Below are positions 26,881-35,082 of a DNA stretch of 64,000 nucleotides, in pieces. Each line of letters starts with the position of its first letter. Positions within the stretch are counted from its first letter, which is position 1. Source of the DNA: Caenibius sp. WL. GTDB taxonomy: Bacteria; Pseudomonadota; Alphaproteobacteria; Sphingomonadales; Sphingomonadaceae. Position numbers and translations under genes: made by a program. The stretch spans positions 2,926,501 to 2,990,500 of the forward strand of contig NZ_CP081844.1 in assembly GCF_019803445.1 (NCBI RefSeq), read 5' to 3'. The notes beneath the pieces are model-generated. The model ran no database searches. It saw only the letters and a list, made by a program, of their open reading frames with translations, and was not told the origin of the DNA.

Positions 26881-28258
26881 GGCCCCGTCCGCCCATTTGC
26901 TCGTTGTAGAATGCCCCGCTCACCCGAAAACTCACCGGATCGGCCACGCGGAACTCGAACAAAACGCCCGGCGCATCGACAACACCCCACGAGCGCCATT
27001 CAGGCCGCTTGCGATACACGCCTTGTTTGCCAAGCGAAGTTTGCCGCCAGAGGCCCCAGGTCTGCCCGCCGTCTCGTGATAGCCGCGCTTCGACGATGGG
27101 ATCGGCGTAGTCGCCCACAGTGTAATTCGTCTGGCCCGGGTTCGTCCGGATACCCAGATTATCGATTGTCATCGTTCCGCCATTAGCCGGTAAGCCAGCG
27201 CGGAAGCGGCGAACCTGCGCCGCACCCAGGTCATCGTATTCGGAGAAGATCAGCAGCTTGCCATCTTCGACCGAACCGAACACCGGGCCTGAGATCGATA
27301 CACCCCCGAGGAGTGGGCCACCGTTGGAACTCCATTCCGCCCACTGCTGGCTCTTGGCCCCGTAAACCAGAGAAACTGTGTCCAAATCGATCTTGAGGAA
27401 CTCGTTGCCTTCAAGATAGAACGAGGTGACCTGACAGTTAAGGGAACCGGATATCAGTTCCACAATGCCTTCGTCGCTGATCGCTAGCGGAACGTTCCCT
27501 GCACGATAGACGATGTTCTCCTCGCTGACCCACGCGAACGAGTTGTCAAAGTGCGCAGCGCAACCAGAGGCGCGAATGCCCTTTTGATACACCCGCCCTT
27601 GCATGGGAGCCCACGGCGCTGCGGACTGCCCCGTCTCGGCATGAAACTCGATGGTGTTCTGGCCGAACAGTACCAGCGAGTCTTCGATAACGAGGATATC
27701 GAGTAGATGATCGGGTTCGTTCTCAGCACTGGCGTAATCAAGCGGATCGACGACGATATCGCCGCTGCCGTTGATCATCGCCGTATAAGGCTTCGTCCAG
27801 TAGTAACGATGCGACTGAGCCCGCAGGAAAATAAAGCGCCCGCCTTGCTCCGCCACTCTCGTGACATTGGCGTTGTCGGGAAACGCCACAGATCGATAAT
27901 TCGTGCCATCCCAGAAGGAAACCGTCTCACCAGCAGTTCCAATAACGCCGATTTCGTTGCCAGCGAGATTGGCCGCGCCGCTTCCAGCCAAAAGCCCCTT
28001 TCGTTCACCATCTACGTAGAAATCGGTATCCGAGACCGCGATAATTCGACCGTTCAGAACGCCTTGCTGCCGGAATAGTGCCCTTATCGGGCCATCCCCA
28101 TATTGCTGACCGTTGCCTGAAAATCCTGGACGTGAGAGCAGTGAGAAACGCTCTGGCTCCGTGATTGCGGCCTCCGCGAACATGTTGACGAGCGGAAGCT
28201 GCGGTAGTTCACCGCGCGATCTCCGCACGGTACTGGTGGCAAGTCCAAGATTGGGCAT
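26873..28258 (-). CDS. packaged DNA stabilization protein, P22 gp10-like tail hub
   Basis: The 461-aa beta-rich product matches the gp10 family: NMFAEAAITEPERFSLLSRPG, GRIIAVSDTDFYVDG, FLRAQSHRYYWTKP, EDSLVLFGQNTIEFHAETG and SFAWVSEENIVYRAGN. P22 gp10 closes the portal after packaging and anchors the tailspikes. It follows the gp4-like gene with a one-base overlap, the P22 order. Confidence 0.88.
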   Translation of the reverse strand: MPNLGLATSTVRRSRGELPQLPLVNMFAEAAITEPERFSLLSRPGFSGNGQQYGDGPIRALFRQQGVLNGRIIAVSDTDFYVDGERKGLLAGSGAANLAGNEIGVIGTAGETVSFWDGTNYRSVAFPDNANVTRVAEQGGRFIFLRAQSHRYYWTKPYTAMINGSGDIVVDPLDYASAENEPDHLLDILVIEDSLVLFGQNTIEFHAETGQSAAPWAPMQGRVYQKGIRASGCAAHFDNSFAWVSEENIVYRAGNVPLAISDEGIVELISGSLNCQVTSFYLEGNEFLKIDLDTVSLVYGAKSQQWAEWSSNGGPLLGGVSISGPVFGSVEDGKLLIFSEYDDLGAAQVRRFRAGLPANGGTMTIDNLGIRTNPGQTNYTVGDYADPIVEARLSRDGGQTWGLWRQTSLGKQGVYRKRPEWRSWGVVDAPGVLFEFRVADPVSFRVSGAFYNEQMGGRGRG

Positions 28259-28884
28259 CAGAAGTACTCGGTTGTCCCGCGCTCACGCGGCAACAGTGCC
28301 TGCTTGATCTGCTGGAGGCCTGTCATCGCCAGTTTCGCAGTTACCGGGGAAATTTCCCGTCCATAATTGTCCGCCACTCGAATAATCAGGTTGTTTTTGA
28401 TCGCGGCGATGAACTGATCCGGCACATAGAGCTTTTCCGACGCCTCCAGAGGGAGATTGACGCCGGTGTCAGCGCCCTGCCCCTTCCAATCGGCCAGCAT
28501 GTCATTCAGCCATTCAAGCGCATCGTCGAACTCGCCCGACGATGCTTGCTCACCAATCCCTACGATCTTCCGCAGCGCAAATGCCGCGATTTCCCCAGCA
28601 GTGCTAAGCCGCGCCAGATCACGCGAGACGATGGGAACATAGATCGTCTCTTTCTGTGTTTCGCCGTAGGTGGTGTAGACCGTCGCCGCTATTGTGCAGA
28701 TCGCCCCCACAGCGCCGCCAGCCAGATAGACTTCGATTACCGAACTATCGTGGCTGTCGCTTACGATGCTCGCACCATCCGGCTCCAGCACATAAGACGA
28801 GATCGTATCGCCGGGCAGGAGAGCGGGCGCCCACGTGTAGCGATAGGTTGCGCCCTCCGCTTTCGGAACCCAGTTGACCGCCAT
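28258..28884 (-). CDS. fusion of fiber-tail adaptor domain with P22 gp4-like head-tail adaptor
   Basis: The C-terminal about 120 residues resemble P22 tail accessory factor gp4: AGEIAAFALRKIVGIGEQASSGEFDDALEWLNDMLADWKGQG and PDQFIAAIKNNLIIRVADNYGREI. The N-terminal about 85 residues form a separate beta-sandwich (WVPKAEGATYRYTWAPALLPGDTISSY ... ETIYVPI) like the fiber-tail adaptor domain of other tailed phages. The 208-aa product thus joins two tail-assembly modules. Confidence 0.78.
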   Translation of the reverse strand: MAVNWVPKAEGATYRYTWAPALLPGDTISSYVLEPDGASIVSDSHDSSVIEVYLAGGAVGAICTIAATVYTTYGETQKETIYVPIVSRDLARLSTAGEIAAFALRKIVGIGEQASSGEFDDALEWLNDMLADWKGQGADTGVNLPLEASEKLYVPDQFIAAIKNNLIIRVADNYGREISPVTAKLAMTGLQQIKQALLPRERGTTEYF

Positions 28885-28887
28885 GGG

Positions 28888-29637
28888 CTATCTCCTGCTT
28901 TCTGCGTATCGGGAGGCGGAGCGAGGGGCGGAAAGAACGCCCCGCTCTATGCCGCCTGCGGACCGATAGGCCGGGGTCGCAACGCCCCCTTCGAAATTGT
29001 CATTCTCGCCCTCAAGCGCGCCCATCACCCCGTAGATCGGCGCAACGCCGATTGCCGCAAATGTGTCGGGTCCGCTTTCAAGAGCGGCGAGATAGGCGAA
29101 ATGGGGCACAACGCCCGACGCCGCAAAGATATCGGAGCCAATTTCCTGAGCGGTGAGTGCGCCGACCACTTCCGGGCGGACGATCAACCCGTCGAAATCG
29201 TCGGCACCACTTTCCACTACCGCCAGTGCGCCGGATACGGAGACTGCGCCGTAAACGATCACATAATCAGGCTGGGGTTCCGATATGACGAGATCGCCAA
29301 TAACGACCGGATCGCCAGTACCGCTGAAAATGTCCTGCCCGGTTTCCGTTGCCGCCATGTATCCAACGGCAGGCTGGAAAATGAAGGCGTAGAACGTGTC
29401 ATCGCCAGTTTCGGAGGCTGCAAGGCTCCCGGCGACAAGCACACCGCCCTGACCGGCGAATGTATCGGGCGCTTCCACCGCTGCCAGTGCGCCGGATATT
29501 GCAACAGTCGCAGTGGCCGCAAATGTGTCGGCTCCGCTCTCCTGTGCCGAAAGCGCGCCGAATATTCCGGGCGCGGGAAGATTAAGTCCCAGTGAACCGA
29601 ACGGGACCGCACCGAACGGCGCGCCGCCGAAGATCAC
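28888..29637 (-). CDS. tandem-repeat structural protein (about nine 21-25-aa repeats)
   Basis: The 249-aa product consists largely of repeats with the core G-[AS]-L-x-A-x-E-[ST]-G-x-D-x-F-x-x-x-G, e.g. GALSAQESGADTFAAT, GSLAASETGDDTFYAF, GALAVVESGADDFDGL and GALTAQEIGSDIFAAS. Alternating hydrophobic residues suggest a beta-solenoid or fiber. It lies between minor structural and tail-hub genes. I know no assigned function. Confidence 0.7.
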   Translation of the reverse strand: MIFGGAPFGAVPFGSLGLNLPAPGIFGALSAQESGADTFAATATVAISGALAAVEAPDTFAGQGGVLVAGSLAASETGDDTFYAFIFQPAVGYMAATETGQDIFSGTGDPVVIGDLVISEPQPDYVIVYGAVSVSGALAVVESGADDFDGLIVRPEVVGALTAQEIGSDIFAASGVVPHFAYLAALESGPDTFAAIGVAPIYGVMGALEGENDNFEGGVATPAYRSAGGIERGVLSAPRSASRYAESRR

Positions 29638-29940
29638 TTAACGGCTCCCGGCCTCGATAAACAGCGCATCGATTTGCTGTTCCGTCAGTCCAAGCGCTGT
29701 CCCGATCTGCGCAATCAGGTAATGATCGCGCCGGAACTCGGTTGCGTTCGCCCATTCGATTTGTGCAGAGCGCGGGAGTTGCGCAACCAGTGCTTCTACT
29801 GCATCGAGCTGGCCAGCACCTTCAAGGGCCAGCAACGCTTGCCGACGCGAGACCACTTCGGGGACAACCGGCGCCGGATCGGGAATTTCAACGACTTCCT
29901 CAACGCCGGTCGCAGCGTTAATGCGGAGTGCCATGCCCAT
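29638..29940 (-). CDS. small phage tail/structural accessory protein
   Basis: This 100-aa product has an N-terminal beta segment (MALRINAATGVEEVVEIPDPAP) and a helical C-terminus (QALLALEGAGQLDAVEALVAQLPRSAQIEWANATEFRRDHYLI). The helical part is of a type common in phage proteins encoded near fibers. GGGAGG lies 6 bases before ATG 29940. Function is not established. Confidence 0.6.
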   Translation of the reverse strand: MGMALRINAATGVEEVVEIPDPAPVVPEVVSRRQALLALEGAGQLDAVEALVAQLPRSAQIEWANATEFRRDHYLIAQIGTALGLTEQQIDALFIEAGSR

Positions 29941-29943
29941 GGC

Positions 29944-30678
29944 TTACCTCCCGAACAATGTGATGGTGCCAGCGTCGAAATTGCCAGCGATAGTCCCGAC
30001 GCGAAGCGCAGAAATGCCGCCATCGCACCGCCAACCGCCTCCAAAATTGGCGGCGGCAATCGTTGGGCTTGTCGATACCGAAGCAGCCCCGCCATCGAAT
30101 GAGCCCGAATTTTCCTTGTAGTTAGTAATGCGCGTCTCACCGTATAGAGAACCGCTAGCGGCAATCGCTGCCCCAACAGTCACAGCGGTTGCAAATGTCA
30201 CTCCATCAGGCGACACAGATAAGTTGATGCTGGTGCTCGTTCCAGAATCATGACTGACGCCGCTATAAGCCAACCTCAGATCAGTGAAATGGCGGGGAAC
30301 GCTGGTGAAATCGACCGTGTTCACGCCGGTCGGCGTTGCCGTGGCTATCTGCGTCCACTTCTGCGTGCGGGACAACAAAACGAGGCCCACGCGTTTCGTC
30401 CCCGTACTGAAATTCACCGCCGCATTGGCATTGCTGCTGCGCAAGATGGTGGTGCGGGTCAGAGTATTCGCAGCGGAGTAGGTGCCTATCCCTTCCTCCA
30501 CGTCGCCAGTCGGCGCTCCATTACTGTCAACAGCCTGAATGGTGTACGGAACGGTATCGCCCACCGAACACACGGACGAGAAAGCGAAAAACCCATTCAC
30601 CGCTCCCGCAAGGGTGAAAGGGCTGGTGCCTGTGCTCGTGCTCAATTCGAGGATCAAGTCCTCAGTGACGTAAGCCAT
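29944..30678 (-). CDS. phage tail-fiber-like structural protein
   Basis: The 244-aa product begins with a widespread phage-fiber N-terminal pattern: TEDLILELSTSTGTSPFTLAGAVNGFFAFSSVCSVGDTVPYTIQAVD ... EEGIGTYSAANTLTRTTILRSSNANAAVNFSTGTKRVGLVL. A beta-rich receptor-type C-terminal half follows. It may be a second fiber or a capsid decoration. Confidence 0.68.
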   Translation of the reverse strand: MAYVTEDLILELSTSTGTSPFTLAGAVNGFFAFSSVCSVGDTVPYTIQAVDSNGAPTGDVEEGIGTYSAANTLTRTTILRSSNANAAVNFSTGTKRVGLVLLSRTQKWTQIATATPTGVNTVDFTSVPRHFTDLRLAYSGVSHDSGTSTSINLSVSPDGVTFATAVTVGAAIAASGSLYGETRITNYKENSGSFDGGAASVSTSPTIAAANFGGGWRCDGGISALRVGTIAGNFDAGTITLFGR

Positions 30679-30680
30679 GG

Positions 30681-31040
30681 TCAGGCGTGCTTGATCGTTG
30701 CGCTCGAAAGCGTCACGTCCTGCCCGGTGGCAATCGACGTGTTGTTAAGAATGATATCGGTCCCGGTTGTGCCAACAGTCAGCCCGGTCAGGTTCGCCGT
30801 GCCGCCGCTGGTCTTCAACTGAGCCTTCGTCGCAGTGCCAGTCCCCGTTGCGGCAACCGTGTTCGCATCGAGCACGAACGTCCAGGTATCGCCTGATATG
30901 GTCCCGCCGCTTGCGGAAAGGCCAAACGTCACAAGGACGGCATCCGCCGCTGTGAGAAGTTCAAGGGTCCCGTTCGCGAAGTGGTCGCGGGTCGTGGTCA
31001 TGCGCGCGGTCTTGACCGCGACATTGTAGTTTACAGCCAT
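30681..31040 (-). CDS. putative head decoration/minor structural protein
   Basis: The 119-aa Thr/Gly/Ala-rich beta protein (MAVNYNVAVKTARMTTTRDHFANGTLELLTAADAVLVTFGLSASGG) starts in the overlap with the end of the next upstream gene. Similar short Thr-rich proteins are common after coat genes. There is no motif for a firmer assignment. Confidence 0.58.
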   Translation of the reverse strand: MAVNYNVAVKTARMTTTRDHFANGTLELLTAADAVLVTFGLSASGGTISGDTWTFVLDANTVAATGTGTATKAQLKTSGGTANLTGLTVGTTGTDIILNNTSIATGQDVTLSSATIKHA

Positions 31041-31258
31041 TATTCGCCAACCTTCTTCCGACGCGTGCGGGGCAGAGAGCCGCCCTTCTTGCCGTTGCCA
31101 TCGTGATCCAGTGGATCGGCTCGTTCGAATTCCCCCTCAATCAGCCGCAGGGCCAACTCGTCGGGGCATTCGGTGGGTTCGTGGCCATCGAACGTCACAC
31201 CCTCGTAGGTGATCGACGTGCGGCCGTTGGTGTGTTCACCGGTAAAGCGGATACGCAT
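31040..31258 (-). CDS. small hypothetical virion-module protein
   Basis: This 72-aa protein has a beta-hairpin start (MRIRFTGEHTNGRTSITYEGVTFDGHEPTECPDELALRLIEGE) and a basic Lys/Arg-rich tail (GKKGGSLPRTRRKKVGE). It lies between the coat gene and the decoration-like gene and overlaps the latter by one base. A head-completion role is possible but unproven. Confidence 0.58.
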   Translation of the reverse strand: MRIRFTGEHTNGRTSITYEGVTFDGHEPTECPDELALRLIEGEFERADPLDHDGNGKKGGSLPRTRRKKVGE

Positions 31259-31306
31259 CGGCGCCTCCCGAAATGGAAACGGGGAGCCGAAGCCCCCCGC
31301 CTCTCA

Positions 31307-32350
31307 TCAGACCGCCAGAGCGCCCACGTAGCCCGTGAAGACGCCGTGGTCCTGGTTCTGGTACATCAGCTTTTCGACACCGAGCATCTCGTGGATGCCC
31401 ACGCCCTTGACGAAGCCGTAGTCCCGAACATCGGTCGTGCTCTTCGTGGTCTGCGCCCACGCAACACCAATTGCCTGCGCACCGCACAGGAAATAGGGTT
31501 CGATGCGGGCGCTCGTCGCGCCGACATTGCCGATAGACGCGATTTCCTGAATCTTGCGGATGACCACGCCATCCCACATCAGGTCACCATCGTTCCACAG
31601 CGGGTTGCTGTCGCCGCGTTCCTGCGCATTCTGCAAACTCGTGGCCAGATCGGTCTTGAGATCACGGAACGCACCCGAGCCGACGAACATGACGTAAGTT
31701 TCGCTGTCCTCGCCCACCGTCACCGGACGGATGATGGGAGTGGACAGTTCCGCTTTCGCCTTGGCCTTCGAAACCACCTCTTTGGTGAGTTTCATGCCAG
31801 CAGTGACAAGTGCCAGATCGGCCGAGTGGTCGGTGAAGCCGCCGACCGTGCCATCCCCGAACATCACACGGTCCGAGTTGGCCGCCAGCCATGCGTCCTT
31901 GTCACCTTCGGAAGCCGACGCATAAATGATTCCGTTCTTCGAGCCCAGGGCATCGATGATGTTGGTGCGCAGCTTCTTCATGGCCCAGAGCTTGAGCTGC
32001 TCCTTGGCCGCATCACGCAGCGGAATGCCCGTGAACTGCTGGTCATTGTCCGTCACGGCAACAGCATGGCGGCGCGTGGCGACTTCGATCTTGTGACCGT
32101 AGTTGCCCAGCGCCTCTTCGTTGCCTTCCAGCAGACCATTGCCGGTCTGGCCAGCACCCGTCAGTTCGGTGATAAGCGGGAGCGTAATCCCGTCACCGGC
32201 CTTCTTGGTAAGGTCCATCTTGGTATGGATGATGCTGTTTTCGGTGGTGCCCATGTACCGCTTGAAGCGGTTTGCACGGACGTAGGACTTGAAGAAATCA
32301 TTGTCCCAAAGCTCTTCAACGTTTGCAGCGTTGACAGTGGTGAATGCCAT
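31307..32350 (-). CDS. major capsid protein (N4-gp56/DUF4043 type)
   Basis: The 347-aa product resembles the N4-gp56/DUF4043 phage capsid family: WDNDFFKSYVRANRFKRYMGTTENSIIHTKMDLTKKAGDGITLPLITELTGAG near the N-terminus, EVATRRHAVAVTDNDQQF, and a C-terminal FLCGAQAIGVAWAQ segment. It lies directly after the scaffold gene, as in HK97-fold capsid operons. Confidence 0.88.
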   Translation of the reverse strand: MAFTTVNAANVEELWDNDFFKSYVRANRFKRYMGTTENSIIHTKMDLTKKAGDGITLPLITELTGAGQTGNGLLEGNEEALGNYGHKIEVATRRHAVAVTDNDQQFTGIPLRDAAKEQLKLWAMKKLRTNIIDALGSKNGIIYASASEGDKDAWLAANSDRVMFGDGTVGGFTDHSADLALVTAGMKLTKEVVSKAKAKAELSTPIIRPVTVGEDSETYVMFVGSGAFRDLKTDLATSLQNAQERGDSNPLWNDGDLMWDGVVIRKIQEIASIGNVGATSARIEPYFLCGAQAIGVAWAQTTKSTTDVRDYGFVKGVGIHEMLGVEKLMYQNQDHGVFTGYVGALAV

Positions 32351-32408
32351 GGAAAGTCTCCATCATAGGGAAACCGGCGTCATCTCGACGCGGGATCAGC
32401 GGGGGCGA

Positions 32409-33137
32409 CTAACTCCCCAGGATGTCTTGCAGAGACACCCCGCCAGCCTGCGGCACTACGCCGCCGCGTGACGATTGGGCATCTGCCAGCGAGTTTGGAA
32501 GAACCGGGGCAGCGGGGGCCTGCGCGGCCATTTCCGCCTGGATCTTCTCGCGAAGTTTCTGTTCGAGAGACGTGACATCGGTCGCGCCAAGTTCCTGCAT
32601 CGCCCGATGGCTTTTGACGATTTGATACGCCTTGTTCCACGGGTGCGGGTCTGCACGCGCCATATCCAGCAGCGCCGGGTTCTGCTGGGCCATGGCAAGA
32701 AATTCCTGCTTCGCTTCTTCGAAATCAGGATTGGCCTGCCGGGCCATCATTTCGGACATATCCAGTCGGGCATTCAACGCAGCCGCCTGAATGACCTGTC
32801 CGCCGAAATGCTGGGTCCACCCCTGTTCATCGTCCCACAGGGACGGTGGCGGGGCGGGAGGGTTCTGGTTCGACTGTAGTTGTTCGCGAAGCCGATCACG
32901 TTCTTCTTCCGCCGCCTGACGGCGCTTCCGTTCCGCTTTCAGCCCTTCGAACTCTTCCTTGGGAAGGTCACCACCGGTCGGCTCCACCGGCTCCGCAGGG
33001 GTTTCCTGCGGCGTTTCGCCCGTTTCCTTCGTTGCAAATCGCCCTGCCTCATCGCGCGGCTGTTGCACCGGCTCGGCAGGGGTTTCCACCACCTCAGGTT
33101 CATCGCTTCCGTTCAGAATGTCATCCAGATCGCTCAT
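32409..33137 (-). CDS. capsid scaffolding protein
   Basis: The 242-aa product is highly acidic at the N-terminus (MSDLDDILNGSDEPEVVETPAEPVQQPRDEAGRF), Pro/Glu-rich, then coiled-coil (AERKRRQAAEEERDRLREQLQ) and helical. This composition, and the place between portal and coat genes, is characteristic of scaffolds. GAGGAC lies just before ATG 33137; the longer frame to 33173 is not supported. Confidence 0.82.
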   Translation of the reverse strand: MSDLDDILNGSDEPEVVETPAEPVQQPRDEAGRFATKETGETPQETPAEPVEPTGGDLPKEEFEGLKAERKRRQAAEEERDRLREQLQSNQNPPAPPPSLWDDEQGWTQHFGGQVIQAAALNARLDMSEMMARQANPDFEEAKQEFLAMAQQNPALLDMARADPHPWNKAYQIVKSHRAMQELGATDVTSLEQKLREKIQAEMAAQAPAAPVLPNSLADAQSSRGGVVPQAGGVSLQDILGS

Positions 33138-33253
33138 GTCGTCCTCGTTCACGCCCGTTATGGTCGGCACCACCGTTCACGCCCGATTGCCCCGGCGACA
33201 GGCACGACGCGCCATCCCTCGAAAGGGACATGGAACGCGCGTAATCTCGTTGG

Positions 33254-35074
33254 TTAGATCATGCCCATGCTGGCTGCGGCTGCATCCTTGGCAGCGCCAA
33301 CCAGTTTGGCTTGAGCGTCAGCGTTGTTGCGCTTGGTTTCGCTCTTGGTTTTCTCAACCTCGGCAACAGCGCCTTCGAACTGCAACTGCTGCGCTGCTTG
33401 CTGCATCGGGTCAGGCTTCTGGTTCTTCGCCTGCTCCATGATTTCGCGCAGCTTGTCCTTGTTCCGCAGCGACGACGCTTCGATCATCATCTCGAACATT
33501 GTCGGCAGGAATTGCGGCGGGGCCATCGGGGCCAGCTTGGTCAACTGGTCGAACTGCTCGATCTGCAAAGTCGGCGTATCGACCACTTCATCTATTTCGA
33601 TATCAACGTCCAGTTCGGCAACCACGTTCATGGGCTGCATCATCACCGGATCAAGCTGCACCTGCTGACTGAACTGCGCCGCCTGCTGCTGGTCGATCTG
33701 ACCAGTCCGCAGCGCTTCGCGGATTTTCATCATCGCGTCATCGGCGCGCGAGACGTTGAAACCCACAAAGCGGACGTTCTTTTCGTCATCGGTTACACGC
33801 ACCCAACGTTCTGCCGTCCAGAACTGGCGAATGCGGTTCCAAACGGCCCGATAGACCCGAATATTGAAGTGCCGCAGCGCGTCCAGCAGTGGCGCGACTT
33901 CGGTCATTCCGCCCTGCTGCAAGGCGAGAATAGCCCGTCCTGACTGGCCGACCTCGGACTTGCCCTGCATCGTCGCATTCGGGCCGACAGCTTTGATGGC
34001 GTCCTTTGCCTCAGCCAGCAGGTTGAAGTGGCCCGCAGCCATCGCGCCGCTCGTCAGGTCCTCCACCTCGCCCTGTTCGGCCATCAAAATGCCATCGGGG
34101 CGGTTGAACTCCTGCCGCGCCGCTTCCGGATCAAGGCCAGATGCAGGCGATACCCGAACCGGGCGGCTGTTCGACAAATGCAGAAACTTGGACCGCCGCT
34201 TGTTCACTTCGTCTTGCAGCGTCATGAAGTCGCGCACAGGCCCATAACGGTCGTTATCGCGGTCCACATAAGCGGATTGCAGGATCAAGCCGCAATCAGG
34301 ATGTCCGTTCTCGTCCAGGAACGGCGATGGGGCCGTGGGCTCCACTTCGCCGGAGAGGGTGAACACGCACCGCTCCCATTGCCCCCGCCTGCGATCATAC
34401 ATCGTGACGATACGGACACGGCGGCGCTTGCCATCCGACCAGTTGGCCCAGCGCGGCTTATCGTCATAGGTTTCGAAGGCGGACGAATAACCGCGCGCGA
34501 ACGAGGCTTCGATTGCCGCACGCGCATCGGGCCAGCGCCGGATTGCCTCGTCAAAGTCCATCCATGTCACGTAGCCAAGATACATGGCATCGCTGAAATC
34601 AGGTTTGCGCGAATGCGGATCGAAAAACAGCCGGTCCCAATCCAGTTCCTTGATTGCCGGATCGATACCGTCGCGCACCTGCTCGGCGGTAACCTCCACG
34701 CCGCCGAAACCCTCGATCAACATGTTCTGGAACACGTGGGAACGCTTGATCGCGAAATCCTGATCCTCAGTCGCGTAACGCAGGGCGTCAGTCGCGGCGT
34801 TGGCATCATCCTCATGAACGATCGTACGCGGCAAAGCGCGCGGATCGGTACGAGACTGGCGCTCAAGGCCGCAGAGATAATCCACTTTCGGACGGATCAG
34901 GTTTTCAATGACAATCGGTTGCTTGCGCTTCTTGAGTTCCTTGATTTGCTCGGGCGTAAGCTGCCGTCCGTCATAATAATCACGGGCGCGCTCGCTTTCG
35001 GAACGGGCCTCCTGCGATGCCTGCTCCGCTTCCTCAAAGGCGCGGACAAGGGAATTATGGTGATCTTGCGCCAT
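33254..35074 (-). CDS. portal protein, P22-like
   Basis: The 606-aa product matches P22-type portals: RDYYDGRQLTPEQIKELKKRKQPIVIENLIRPKVDYLCGLE, NMLIEGFGGVEV, DRLFFDPHSRKPDFSDAMYLGYVTWMD, then a long helical barrel ending in a Gln/Ala/Lys-rich tail. The dodecameric portal is the packaging gate and tail docking site. AGGAGG precedes two consecutive ATGs; I take the second (35074) for spacing. Confidence 0.9.
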   Translation of the reverse strand: MAQDHHNSLVRAFEEAEQASQEARSESERARDYYDGRQLTPEQIKELKKRKQPIVIENLIRPKVDYLCGLERQSRTDPRALPRTIVHEDDANAATDALRYATEDQDFAIKRSHVFQNMLIEGFGGVEVTAEQVRDGIDPAIKELDWDRLFFDPHSRKPDFSDAMYLGYVTWMDFDEAIRRWPDARAAIEASFARGYSSAFETYDDKPRWANWSDGKRRRVRIVTMYDRRRGQWERCVFTLSGEVEPTAPSPFLDENGHPDCGLILQSAYVDRDNDRYGPVRDFMTLQDEVNKRRSKFLHLSNSRPVRVSPASGLDPEAARQEFNRPDGILMAEQGEVEDLTSGAMAAGHFNLLAEAKDAIKAVGPNATMQGKSEVGQSGRAILALQQGGMTEVAPLLDALRHFNIRVYRAVWNRIRQFWTAERWVRVTDDEKNVRFVGFNVSRADDAMMKIREALRTGQIDQQQAAQFSQQVQLDPVMMQPMNVVAELDVDIEIDEVVDTPTLQIEQFDQLTKLAPMAPPQFLPTMFEMMIEASSLRNKDKLREIMEQAKNQKPDPMQQAAQQLQFEGAVAEVEKTKSETKRNNADAQAKLVGAAKDAAAASMGMI

Positions 35075-35082
35075 CATTCCTC

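Noticed and set aside
33148-33185. GTTCACGCCCG direct repeat upstream of the scaffold gene as an SOS box
   Set aside because: The two GTTC elements are about 26 bases apart, not separated by 7, so the LexA spacing is absent.
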